In this document: in pieces, positions 34,253-44,637 of the stretch
Layout: every line of letters starts with the position of its first letter
Numbering within the stretch: the stretch's first letter is position 1
From: Bufo bufo
Lineage: Eukaryota > Chordata > Amphibia > Anura > Bufonidae
Length of the DNA: 64,000 bases
Assembly: GCF_905171765.1 (NCBI RefSeq)
Contig: NC_053390.1
Span: 501,371,336 to 501,435,335 of the forward strand
Direction of reading: 5' to 3'
Translations under genes and position numbers: made by a program
The notes under the pieces: generated by a model
Seen by the model: the letters and a program-made list of their open reading frames with translations, nothing else
Told to the model about the DNA's origin: nothing
Database searches by the model: none

Positions 34253-35601
34253 TTAAAGGGCTTGTCCAGGTTCAGAGCTGAACTAGGACATATCCCCTTC
34301 TTCACCCAAGCAGACCCTCAGTGATGAGCATTGTAGTATTTAATGCTCTGATGCTCTCCCTTTCCTTGCGCTGTGTAATGCAGGGAAATTGCTTTTTGGT
34401 TTACAAATTTGCACTGCTAGGTGGAGCCGTTTTAGGCCTCTTTCACACGGGCGTTGCGGAAAAATGTGTGGGTGCGTTCCGGGAACACCCGCGATTTTTC
34501 TGCGCGAGTGCAAAATATTGTAATGCGTTTTGCACTCGCGTGAGAAAAATCGCGCGTGTTTGGTACCCAAACCCTAACTTCTTCACAGAAGTTCGGGCTT
34601 GGGATCGGTGTTCTGTAGATTGTATTATTTTCCCTTATAACATGGTTATAAGGGAAAATAATAGCATTCTGAATACAGAATGCATAGTAAAACATCGCTG
34701 GAGGGGTTAAAAAAAAATAAAAAAAATTTTTAACTCACCTTAGTCCACTTGTTCGCGGCCCGGCATCTTTTTTTGGCTTCATCTGATCTCTGTGCAGCAA
34801 CAGGACCTGTGGTGACGTCATTCCGGTCATCACATGGTACGTCACATGATCACGTGATTCACCATGGTAAAAGATCATGTGACGTACCATGTGATGACCG
34901 GAGTGACGTCATCAAAGGTCCTTGACCTATAATTAATGCTCACCACAGGTCCTATTCAGTAAAGGGGACAGAAGTGATACCGGGCTACGCGATCAAGTGG
35001 ATTAAGGTGAGTTAAATGATTTTTTAAATTTTTTTAACCCCTCCAGCGCTGTTTTACTATGCATTCTGTATTCAGAATGCTATTATTTTCCCTTATAACC
35101 ATGTTATAAGGGAAAATAATAATGATCGGGTCTCCATCCCGATCGTCTCCTAGCAACCATGCGTGAAAATCGCACCGCATCTGCACTTGCTTGCGGATGC
35201 TTGCAATTTTCACGCCCCCCAATTCATTTCTATGGGGCTTGCGTTACGTGAAAAACGCACAAAGAGGAGCATGCTGCGATTTTCACGCAACGCACAAGCA
35301 ATGCGTGAAAATCACCGCTCATGTGAACAGCCCCATAGAAATGAATGGGTCAGGATTCCGTGCGGATGCTGTGCGTTCACCTCCCGCAACGCATCCGCAC
35401 GGAAAACTCGCTCGTGTGAAAGGGGCCTTACAGGCCTCCACCTAGCAGAGACCCGATACATCACCGGATCTGCTGAAAAAGCCGTTGCCCTGCGTGATTC
35501 AGCGCAGGACAAGGGAGAGCATTGGAGCATGAAATGCTCAGGTGCTCATCTCAGGGGGCCTGCCTGGGTGAAGTAGGGGATATGTCGGACAACCCATTTA
35601 A
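34253..35601. mobile_element. T2-type palindromic MITE hosting a second MITE
   Basis: Ends TTAAAGGGCTTGTCC (34253) and GGACAACCCATTTAA (to 35601). The outer arms are complementary for ~180 bp: CATATCCCCTTCTTCACCC / GGGTGAAGTAGGGGATATG, ATGCTCTCCCTTTCCTTGCGC / its diverged complement, and CTAGGTGGAGCC / GGCCTCCACCTAG. The point where the arms should meet is occupied by the complete MITE at 34435-35427. Non-coding. Confidence 0.85.
34435..35427. mobile_element. Nested palindromic MITE (TTA duplication)
   Basis: Ends GGCCTCTTTCACACGGGCG and CGCTCGTGTGAAAGGGGCC with a TTA duplication (34432-34434 and 35428-35430). The arms contain CTTATAACATGGTTATAAGG at about 34634-34653 and again near 35092-35113, and inverted GTACGTCACATGATCACGTG / CATGTGACGTACCATGTGAT around 34850. 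AT-rich low-complexity runs (TTAAAAAAAAATAAAAAAA) flank the core. Probably a distant PIF/Harbinger-type relative of the GGCTACTTTCACAC MITEs. Confidence 0.8.
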
Positions 35602-36335
35602 ATAGGATAGAATTCTAAGATAGCAGCACTTCCAATAAATAAAGCAGCTAAGTGCCAGCAACAAGGTCCCAGTTAGAAAGGTCCACTTCAATAAAAAAGG
35701 GAAAAAAATGGCCCACTCCAAAATAAGATAGAACATAGCAGAGTTTATGGCTTCACCTGCATGCTTAGAAATTCCTGTATAGATGTGACACAGATTGATA
35801 GAAGATGAATACTTAGGCAGACAATAGGAGAAAAGTCTTTCGATGAAGGCTGACCCCTTCACTGGCAGTAGTGACTTGTTCTTTGTGTGAAGGAGCTGGC
35901 CATGTATCAGGAGTGCAGTGTGCAGTAGATGAGAGCTCTACATGTCAAGTGTACCTGCGCCCTTGTGGACTGTGCTCTGGATGTGCTGTCTTCTTGCCAG
36001 GCGGTTAGGAAGCAGAGTTGTGTCGTTGTGCTCTGCATGTGGTGCCCGTGTGTGCCATGCCCTGCAGCTCTCCGAGGGTTGGCACCTTGGTGTGCTCCTA
36101 TTAGCCCCTGCCTATAGAAGCTTCATTTGGTGTAACTGACTGAGAAGTCGGCCAGGTTGTGCCGTGCATCCCGGTCTGTGAAGAACTAGGAGTGTCCGAC
36201 CCTCCCCTCCAGTGCGCACTGCTGGCCGCTCACAGCAGGTGCAAAGTTACCTCCAGCCTCCGCCACCACAGCTCGTCTGCTTCTCTATGGACCTGCAGTC
36301 TGCCCGAACTGAATAGACGACGACCATCTAGGACT
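35602..36335. other. Single-copy upstream region of the candidate exon
   Basis: No repeat recognised. 35.9-36.33 kb is somewhat GC-rich and would contain the 5' UTR and promoter if the exon below is real. No TATA box in a convincing position, and no dense CpG island. Confidence 0.4.
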
Positions 36336-36553
36336 ATGGAGCTGGAGTCAGTGTGCACAACTCTCAGCAGAGAGGGAGCTGGCACCGCCAAGCCTCCAAA
36401 ACATTTATGGAGGCAACCTCGTACCCACATCAGGATCAAGCAGAGGTACCACTCCGACACCGACAAGTACCTGTACTACCGGGCCATGGAGAACAAGCAC
36501 CGCCCGGGCCTCAAGAAGCCCAGGATGTCCTGGCCCTCCTCCTTCCACAAACG
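36336..36553 (+). CDS. Candidate first coding exon of a host gene
   Basis: An ATG in good context (A at -3, G at +4) opens 72 codons plus 2 nt that run directly into a splice donor, ACG|GTAAGA, at 36553/36554. The peptide begins [16 protein letters not shown] and continues through [18 protein letters not shown] to [13 protein letters not shown]. It is basic, with a YLYYRAME segment in the middle and no signal peptide or membrane segment. The frame is also open upstream to 36159, but that part lacks the exon-like character and good start context. It lies in the longest repeat-poor stretch of the window (35.6-37.9 kb). I do not recognise the protein. Later exons would lie downstream, possibly beyond the window. 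Short alternative first exons of larger signalling proteins often look like this, but that is conjecture. Confidence 0.5.
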
Positions 36554-37894
36554 GTAAGACCTCGCTGGGCACTTTATAGTGTTCTGCACAGCTTCTTCCA
36601 GAATTGCTCTAATGGTTTGGGCTCAAACTGGACAATTTGCGGCTAGCTAGTTTAGAAATGTGATTTACCAGATGCTTCCACAGCTTCATGTTCTGTGAGG
36701 AAAGTTCAGTAATGCCAGAGCCGCAACGAAGGAATAGTTTCCATGTTAACTTGCCCAAATCCTACCATGTAGCAGTCATAAAACTGCAATATTTCTAGAG
36801 TACTATAATATCATGCCGAGAACAGTGACATTGGGTGTTCTGGGGTCATGTCAATCAAGGACTGGCAAGACCCAAAAGAACTAATACTACCAACATTTCA
36901 AGGAGTAGTCCAGTATTCTGCAGTGATGTGCCATAGATTTCAGGTGCCTACTTGGACTCCAGAACTGGGTACACTTGATACAACTGAAGCAAACTGTTGT
37001 CTCTGAGAAGTATTGACTCTTAATGTTTCTATTCACTGACAGTAAACAAATTCCAAGAATGATGAGATATTAAAACTTGTATGAAGCTGCATAACCTTTC
37101 ATTATGATTAAAATACCATACATGTTGGGCGGATATTCTGGGGAATACACTTAATATCTGACATGATATAAACTTGGTCCAGTATACATTGAGAAGACCA
37201 GTGAAGGTAGGTTTGTCTGTGATATCTAATCTACTAATAAATATTGAATGTGATGGAAGGTTGATATACAGACCACCCTACTCTTTCTGCTTTACACTGA
37301 ACAATGGATGGTTTCTCCTCAGAGACCCTTAGGCTGGGCATTCATTCTGCTCATTCACCATGCCTCCAGAGATGCTTAACATGATGTATGCTCCATCACT
37401 GTGCGTTAATCCTGGAGCCAAGACCTGTTTATTTTATATGCCATGTTCTTTTTATGGATTGGTTCAGTTTTTGGGTGTTTCATATTCATTAAAGATGTGT
37501 TTGCTTAAAGTGATAATAGTTGGAATAAAAAAAATATTGAAAGATATGTAGTAATAATGACTACGTATACACAATTTTTTCTGATCAGCCTCCAATTTTT
37601 TCTTTGATTTATTACTGCCATTGTAATTGTGCTAATAGATAAATGAGTTTTTTGTTTTACGACCATGAAAAATGTAAAAATGTTTCAGTTGTAACCAAAT
37701 ATCTTAATATATCTGTAATGTTATCCTGAATACGGTCTACTTCATTTTATGTAAATCTAGCTCAAGTACTTCATTAGGGCTATGGACCAAAGTGGTTATA
37801 TTATCATGAAGTTGTTAAAAAAAAAAAGGTGATCACCTCAGTTATCACAGTCTGCTGGGGTGTAATTTTTTTTTAGTGATATCACCTATTCGAA
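36554..37894. other. Unique, presumed intronic sequence
   Basis: AT-rich sequence without recognised repeats or convincing further exons. Short open frames (for example 37360-37551) have no family resemblance and no paired splice signals. Confidence 0.4.
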
Positions 37895-37956
37895 GTGACT
37901 TTTCTGCCATATACACTAAATATACCTTCAAAGTCTGAACAAATCAGTGCTTGCAC

Positions 37957-37958
<2 letters not shown>

Positions 37959-38002
<44 letters not shown>
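37959..38002. repeat. (TA)n microsatellite, left of Tc1
   Basis: About 44 bp of TA repeats that continue at 38942-38982 on the other side of the Tc1 element, so the Tc1 inserted into a single TA tract. Confidence 0.9.
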
Positions 38003-38005
<3 letters not shown>

Positions 38006-38938
38006 TACAGACCAAAAGTTTGGACACACCTTCTCATTCAAAGAGTTTTCTTTATTTTCATGACTATGAAAATTGTAGATTCACACTGAAGGCATCAAAA
38101 CTATGAATTAACACATGTGGAATTATATACATAACAAGCAAGTGTGAAACAACTGAAAATATGTCATATTCTAGGTTCTTCAAAGTAGCCACCTTTTGCT
38201 TTGATTACTGCTTTGCACACTCTTGGCATTCTCTTTATGAGCTTCAAGAGGTAGTTCCCTGAAATGGTTTTCACTTCACAGGTGTGCCCTGTCAGGTTTA
38301 ATAAGTGGGATTTCTTGCCTTATAAATGGGGTTGGGACCATCAGTTGCGTTGAGGAGAAGTCAGGTGGATACACAGCTGATAGTCCTACTGAATAGACTG
38401 TTAGAATTTGTATTATGGCAAGAAAAAAGCAGCTAAGTAAAGAAAAACGAGTGGCCATCATTACTTTAAGAAATGAAGGTCAGTGAGTTAGCCGAAAAAT
38501 TGGGAAAACTTTGAAAGTAAGGGCTATTTGACCATGAAGGAGAGTGATGGGGTGCTGCGCCAGATGACCTGGCCTCCACAGTCCCCGGACCTGAACCCAA
38601 TCGAGATGGTTTGGGGTGAGCTGGACCGCAGAGTGAAGGCAAAAGGGCCAACAAGTGCTAAGCATCTCTGGGAACTCCTTCAAGACTGTTGGAAGACCAT
38701 TTCAGGGGATTACCTCTTGAAGCTCATCAAGAGAATGCCAAGAGTGTGCAAAGCAGTAATCAAAGCAAAAGGTGGCTACTTTGAAGAACCTAGAATATGA
38801 CATATTTTCAGTTGTTTCACACTTGTTTGTTATGTATATAATTCCACATGTGTTAATTCATAGTTTTGATGCCTTCATAGTCATGAAAATAAAGAAAACT
38901 CTTTGAATGAGAAGGTGTGTCCAAACTTTTGGTCTGTA

Positions 38939-38941
<3 letters not shown>
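38003..38941 (+). mobile_element. Internally deleted Tc1 element in TA repeat
   Basis: 939 bp. Terminal inverted repeats start CAGTACAGACCAAAAGTTTG and stay complementary for ~60 bp through CTTTATTTTCATGAC. The transposase start is present at 38414 (MARKKQLSKEKRVAIITLR), interrupted by a TGA about 23 codons in. It then jumps after IGKTLKV (about 38520) to the C-terminal [17 protein letters not shown] segment ending YFEEPRI. The missing middle includes two of the three catalytic acids, so this is a non-autonomous deletion derivative. I recall closely similar Tc1 sequences from fishes and lampreys; a database search would be needed to confirm that. Confidence 0.92.
38543..38797 (+). pseudogene. 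Tc1 transposase C-terminal part
   Basis: Open segment with [19 protein letters not shown] (the catalytic E lies in NPIEMVW), then LWELLQDCWKTISGDYL and AVIKAKGGYFEEPRI at the natural C-terminus. It lacks the DNA-binding half and both catalytic aspartates because of the internal deletion, and so cannot be an active transposase. Confidence 0.85.
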
Positions 38942-38991
<50 letters not shown>

Positions 38992-39131
38992 TTTTTTTCT
39001 GATACATGAGTCCATGTTCTTCTGAATCTCTATTAGTCATTCTAGAATTCTGGCTTCAAAAGTCTCAAAATAAGGATCTGCGATTTTAAGTTGCCAAGAT
39101 CACAAACACTGCAGTAGGGGTTGATGTAAAT
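38942..39131. other. (TA)n continuation and flank
   Basis: TA repeat to about 38982, a T-rich run, then ~140 bp of unrecognised sequence up to the T2 MITE. Confidence 0.6.
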
Positions 39132-40072
39132 TTAAAGGTGGTCTGTCAGCACTTCTGACATTGCTAAACTGCTGACAGCTCTAGGTATAGGCTGGGAGGA
39201 GCAGTACAAACATAACTTTAGTGGAGCTTTTATCATTAGTAGTGAGAATATTCTGCCAAATTCTGCTCTCTCAAGTGCCCAGGGCGGGACTTAATTATGA
39301 AGTGCTTCACAGCCCCTCCCCTCTGCTCTGATTGTAGTACTAGGAAAGCTCTGGACCATAGGAATCAAGCGGGCATGAGGACAACACAGGGTGCAGAACC
39401 ACAACCTTGAGTCAAATAACCAGTCTCTGGTCCAGCTGGTTACTGAAAGACTTGATAAAGGGGTCATGTACCCTGAAACGCGTTGTATTTGAATAAATCA
39501 GAATTTATTTAACTCCTGGTTGTGGTTCTGCGCCCTGTGTTGTCCTCATGGTCCAGCGCTTTCCTAGTACTACTACTTACCAGACTGGCGGCTTGGCTCC
39601 CGCCCAAGGTTATCAGACAAGTTTGGCTGCACCAACTTGTAACTTTCTTCATTTGGCCTTCATTGTGGTTGCGCCCAATTTGGTGCAATACAAATAGGTG
39701 AGCAAACCATCTTCCCTAAGCGAAGGCATTGTTAATTGATGTACTCACCCTATGAGCGCCTTTCTCTCCCTCTCTGCCATTATTTGCTCTGCTCTGATTG
39801 ACAGCTGTAGCATCCAACCAGCAGACCACTACAGCTGTCACTCAGAGGGGGGGGGGGGGGGCTGTGAAGCAGCTCAATGCAAACAGCATTTTACAGTGAC
39901 ACCACATCCTGGGCACTTGCTGGAACAAAATGTGGCAGAAAAATACTTTATATATGCACAACTCCTGATGAGAAAAGCTTCACAAAATTTATGTTTGACC
40001 TTTTCTCCTTAGCCCCTACCTAGTGCTGTCAGCAGTTTTGCATGGTCAGAACTGTTGACAGACTCCCTTTAA
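39132..40072. mobile_element. T2-type palindromic MITE
   Basis: Ends TTAAAGGTGGTCTGTCAGC (39132) and TGACAGACTCCCTTTAA (to 40072). The arms are complementary through AAACTGCTGACAGC / GCTGTCAGCAGTTTT and further in. G-run (GA)GGGGGGGGGGGGGGGGG at 39847-39860. A second foldback is nested at 39334-39573. Its last TTAA (40069-40072) is also the left flank of the CCCCTTAAGGAC-family copy at 40073. Confidence 0.85.
39334..39573. mobile_element. Nested foldback with GAAACGCGTTG motif
   Basis: Inverted ends GTAGTACTAGGAAAGC and GCTTTCCTAGTACTAC; inner arms GAGGACAACACAGGGTGCAG / CTGCGCCCTGTGTTGTCCTC. The short centre holds CCCTGAAACGCGTTGTATTT, then GAATAAATCAG. A related CGAAACGGCGTTGGG is present (on the minus strand) in the foldback at 61499-61922. 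Non-coding. The insert may extend to about 39790 on the right, since the host MITE arm resumes only there. Confidence 0.7.
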
Positions 40073-41760
40073 CCCCTTATTTTCATCATTTTCACCTTCA
40101 GGACCAGGCCATTTTTTGAAAATCTGACCAGTGTCACTTTATGTGGTGATAACTTTAAAACGCTTTGACTTATCCAGGCCATTCTGAAATAGTTTTTTCG
40201 TCACATATTGCACTTCATGACACTGGTAAAATGGAGTTAAAAAAAAAACATTTTTATTTACAAAAAAAGACAGAATTTGCCAAAAATTGGGAAAAACTAG
40301 CAAATTTCCAAGCTTCAATTTCTCTACTTCTATAATACATATTAATACCTACAAAAATAGTTATTACTTTACATTTCCCATATGTCTACTTCATGTTAGG
40401 ATCATTCTGGTAATGACATTTTTTTTTTGGGGGACGTTACAAGGCTTAGAAGTTTAGAAGTAAATCTTGAAATTTATCTGAAATTTTCAAAAACCAACTT
40501 TTTAAGGACCAGTTCAGGTCTGAAGTCACTTTGTGAAGCTTACATTATAGAAACCACCCAAAAATGACCCCATTCTAGAAACTACACCCCTCAAGGTAGG
40601 GCGCAGAAGGAAAGGAATGCCATACGGTTTTTGGAAGGCAGATTTTGCTGGACTGGTTTTTTGACACCATGTCCCATTTGAAGCCCACCTGATGCACCCC
40701 TAGAGTAGAAACTCCAAAAAAGTGATCCCATTTTAGAAACTACGGGATAGGGTGGAAGTTTTGTTGGTACTAGTTTAGGGTACATATGATTTTTGGTTGC
40801 TCTATATTACACTTTTTGTGAGGCAAGGTAACAAGAAATAGCTGTTTTGGCACCGTTTTTATTTTTTGTTATTTACAGCATTTATCTGACAGGTTAGATC
40901 ATGTGGTATTTTCATAGAGCAGGTTGTCACGGACGCGGCGATACCTAATATGTATACTTTTGTTTTTATTTATGTAAGTTTTACACAATGATTTCATTTT
41001 TGAAACAAAAAAAATAATGTTTTAGTGTCTCCATAGTCTGAGAGCCATAGTTTTTTCAGTTTTTGGGCGATTATCTTGGGTAGGGTATAATTTTTGACGG
41101 TTTGATTGGCACTATTTTGGGGTGCATATGACTTTTTGATCGCTTGCTATTACACTTTTTGTGATGTAAGGTGCAAAAAAATGGTTTATTTAGCACAGTT
41201 TTTATTTTTTATTTTTTACAGTGTTCATCTGAGGGGTTAGGTCATGTGATATTTTTATAGAGCCGGTCGATATGGACGCGGCGATACCTAATATGTATAC
41301 TTTTTATTTATTTATGTTTACCATGTTTAAGTTTACCACAATAACAGCTTTTTTAAAACAAAAAAAAAATTATGTTTTAGTGTCTACATATTCTGAGCCA
41401 TATTTTTTTTTTGGGTGATTGTCTCAGGTAGGGGCTCATTTTTTGCGAGATGAAGTGACGGTTAGATTGGTACTACTTTGGTGGTTGTACGCCTTTTTGA
41501 TCGCTTGCTGTTGTACTTTTTGTGATGTAAGGTGACAATTTTTTTTTAATTTAGCACAGTTTTTATCAGCGATGACCGCGCCTTATGAGGGGTTAATCCA
41601 CCGTCATCGACGTTATTGCCGATGTTGGTGGATGCAGCAGGGATCCGGCTGTCAGTAACGCACACGGTGGGAGGAACGACTGCAGCACAAGAACGCTCGT
41701 CCTCTAGAGCTAAGTGCCGGCGATTTAGGACGAGCATTCTCGTCCTGGGTCGTTAAGGGG
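40073..41760 (-). mobile_element. CCCCTTAAGGAC-family copy, inverted, internally shortened
   Basis: Flanked by TTAA (40069-40072 and 41761-41764). Left end CCCCTTATTTTCATC, right end GGTCGTTAAGGGG. Contents are in reverse order compared with 50988-54625: GGACCAGGCCATTTTTTGAA and ATGTCTACTTCATGTTAGG first, then the TGGGACATGGTGTC-complement block, then two ~350-bp units near 40900-41560, and a short hairpin-rich right end (GGACGAGCATTCTCGTCC at 41729-41746). Non-coding. Confidence 0.85.
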
Positions 41761-41764
41761 TTAA

Positions 41765-42088
41765 CAAACAACATGTAACTTGACAGTTGAAGAAATGAAG
41801 AACTATATAGACTGTGCATGTTTAATATATGACGTAGAGACAATTTGTGCTGTTAGAATATTTTTTGCTTCAAGAGGATGTGTCACATTTCCATTTTTAT
41901 CACACATTGCCCAAATTCTGTTTTGTGAGAAATGCCATTTACAGAATGTAAAACATGAAGGCTACATATTTTTGGACAAAGGAGAGGATCCCTCTCGCAC
42001 AATCATGGCCCTGTAAACAATCAGTACAATTTCTTATCTGATTAGTTTGTATGAGCATATATGTTCCATCATTCATTCGCACTAATCT
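41765..42088. other. Non-coding, unrecognised
   Basis: About 320 bp between two transposable elements. No gene. A short open frame (41780-42016) has no motif. Confidence 0.4.
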
Positions 42089-42380
42089 TTAAAGGGGTTG
42101 TCCACTTTTTTTTATATTAATGACCAGCATAGGTTATCAGTAGCAGATTGGCAAGGGTCTATCTCCCAGTACCATTGCCGATCAGCTGTATAAAGAGAAG
42201 GCAGCGCTCATATGAGTAATTGCAACTCTTCCACCCCCATTCACTTTAATGGGACGGCTCTGTCATATTCACCTGAAGCGCTGCATTCTCTTCAAACATG
42301 TGTGATAGATGCTGGTGTGCGACCTGCACCTGTGATACGGTATCTCCAGAACTGGGGTGTAGTTTGCTAGCAGCCAGAAA
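42089..42380. mobile_element. T2-type MITE, left part, cut by a Tc1
   Basis: Starts TTAAAGGGGTTGTCCACTTT at 42089. It continues with CATTCACTTTAATGGGACGG and stops at the TA (42381-42382) where the next element begins. The right half was not found after 44637. Confidence 0.55.
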
Positions 42381-42699
42381 TACATTGACAAACAAAAGGG
42401 TAACAATTTTTTGAATTCTTGACTTTCAGGCTCCAAATCTCACCATCCACGACAACTTCAAACATAGACAATAGTCTTGGCTATTTCATACATAAATTGG
42501 ACTTGCAAATATTTAGGATATGATTAGTTATGCAGATTCTTGTCATGTAACTGCATTGTTACTGTTCTGCTCCTGGTGGTGGAACAATCTTTTTCTTCTT
42601 GTATACTACAAATTGCAACCTGTTCTCACATTCCCTAATAGCTCAATGTGTTATAAGGTTCATTCCCAAGCAAAGGGCCACTTGTTCGAATCGAGGAGC

Positions 42700-43425
42700 A
42701 CCCATGAAGAAGATTTCCCAAGAAAAGAGAAACAGCATCATCCAGCTCATCAATGGCGGTATCTAGTCCAAGAAAATTGCCAAACTGCATGATATGAGTG
42801 GCATGACAGTTGGAAGAATATGAAATGCAGTCCATCCATCCAAAGCCAAGAGGTGGACATCCAGGCAAAATATTGGAGTCAACAGGTCAGCTCATCACAA
42901 GGTCTATCAGTTCTGGAGCGACAAACATGTAGTAGTGAGATGACAGACCTCCATGCAAGCACTGTGCGTCACTGATTACACACGTCTGGAATGGTCACCC
43001 GAAAAACGGTGAATAAGCCTCGACTTCAATATATGATATATATAATATCAATATATGTGAGTATCCTTCAAGGCAAGTTACTTTGTATACTTGAGTACTA
43101 AGGGTATGAAAAGGACAATATAGTATTCCAGCCAGAAGACGACCCAAAGCATACATCGAGATTAGTGAAGAAATAGTTCAATGACAATGAAGTAGAGGTG
43201 CTGGATTGGCTCCCACAGTCCCGAGACCTCAGCCCAATCGAACACTTATGGGTAGAGTTGAATAAAAAGCTGTATTCGTACCCAAGTGAGTCGACCAGTA
43301 TGCACCAACATTGAGAACGTGTAGAAGAGACCTGGGAACAGATTTTGGTTGAGACAGGCTTGAATCTGATCGAGTGCATGCCCAGAAGGATTCATGCAGT
43401 ATTGAAAGCCAAAGGTGTATTTACA
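42700..43425 (+). pseudogene. Decayed Tc1 transposase
   Basis: Readable pieces, with frame corrections: IAKLHDMSGMTVGR (helix-turn-helix region, about 42778-42825), PEDDPKHTSRLVKK (around the second catalytic D, 43130-43175), and WLPQSRDLSPIEHLWVELNK (around the catalytic E, 43205-43265), then RIHAVLKAKGV near the end. Several stops. It has DPKHTS, as in classical Tc1, unlike the DGAPCH of the other family in the window. Confidence 0.75.
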
Positions 43426-43599
43426 AAATAATAAAAAATTTAATTTAGAATTTTAGGAACAAAACTGTAACAATGCAGTTACAAGAATCTGCATAACTAA
43501 TCATATGCTAAATAGTTGCAAGTCCAATTTATCTATGAGATAGCCAAGATGATTGTCTATAAAATTATGGTAGTCCCACTTTCTTTCGAAGCTGTAGTG

Positions 43600-44562
43600 C
43601 AGGGGTGGCCAACCTATGGCTCTTGAGCCGCATGTGGCTCTTTGCTTCTTCAAGTGCGGCTCTAGCTGTGGAGCCGTGAAGCAGTCAGACCGGCTCACTC
43701 TCCACCCCATGCTCAGATCTCTTTTCCTGATCGGGCACTGTTGCTACTTTGCAGCTCCAGCTCACTCTCCACTACGTCCTGATGCACACAGTGTGAGAAC
43801 ATTGTACGTGGAGACACGCACTATGACCTGACGTTGTGCTCATCAGGTCACAGTGGAGAGCTTATCAGACCTGCAGAGTAGCAGGTGCCCAAGCAGGAGC
43901 CTAGTGCCTGATCAGGAGAGGGAAGAGATTTTTTTTAAATGACAGAACTGAGCATGGGGGTCTGATCTAAGCATGGGGGGTCCTGATCTGGGCAATGGGG
44001 TTCTGATTTGAGAATGGGGGGGTCCTGATCTGAGCAATGGGGGTCTGGGGGGGATCTGAGCATGGGGGGGTCTTGTTTGAGCTTGGATTAGTCAGGTCTG
44101 AGCATGGGGGGTCAGATCTGAGAAGGGGGGAGATCTGAGCATGGGGGGGGGGGATCTAAACATAGGGGGAGATCTGAGCACTGAGGGTCTGACACTGGGA
44201 GTGTGATTTGTGTTCTGTGATCCGAGCATTGGGGGTCTGGTTTGGAGGTCTGATGAGGTTTGGGGATCTTATTTTAGGTCAGATGAGGATTGGTGATCTT
44301 ATTTAGGAGTCTGATCTGAGGTCTGATGAAAAATATATTTTTTCTTTTTTTCTCTGCTAATGAAAAATAATAAAAATATTTTTATCAGACCTCAGATCAG
44401 ATGAAAAATAATTTTTTCTCTTATTTTTCTTTGTTAAAATCTAAATGCATCTTGTAGGGCGAAAAATATGATGACTCCTGTGTAAATGTATAGCTTGTGG
44501 CTCCTGGTAGTCATACGTTGTTTTTTTTTGGCTCTTTGTGTCTGTAAGGTTGGCCACCCTTG
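43600..44562. mobile_element. hAT MITE with perfect 8-bp duplication
   Basis: 963 bp. Terminal inverted repeats CAGGGGTGGCCAACC and GGTTGGCCACCCTTG (14 of 15 match), flanked by an exact 8-bp duplication CTGTAGTG (43592-43599 and 44563-44570). Subterminal TATGGCTCTTGAGCC and GTGGCTCTTTG, with GGCTCTTTGTG near the other end, are typical of this hAT group. The middle (43950-44330) is a G-rich degenerate repeat of GATCTGAGCATGGGGGG. An internal inverted repeat of AGGTCTGATGAAAAATA lies at 44310-44412. No transposase. Confidence 0.93.
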
Positions 44563-44637
44563 CTGTAGTGGATTATGAAATATGGAACCTGAAAGTCAAA
44601 AGTTCAAAACATTGTTACCCTTTTGCTCGTCAGTGTA

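Larger units (their letters stand above)
42383..44635 (+). mobile_element. Old Tc1 element carrying a hAT MITE
   Basis: TA flanks at 42381-42382 and 44636-44637. Ends CATTGACAAACAAAAGGG and CCCTTTTGCTCGTCAGTG. Subterminal inverted repeats CTTGTCATGTAACTGCATTG (42539-42558) and CAATGCAGTTACAAG (43472-43486) and GACTTTCAGGCTCC / GGAACCTGAAAGTC support one element of ~1290 bp before the insertion at 43600-44562. Confidence 0.88.
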
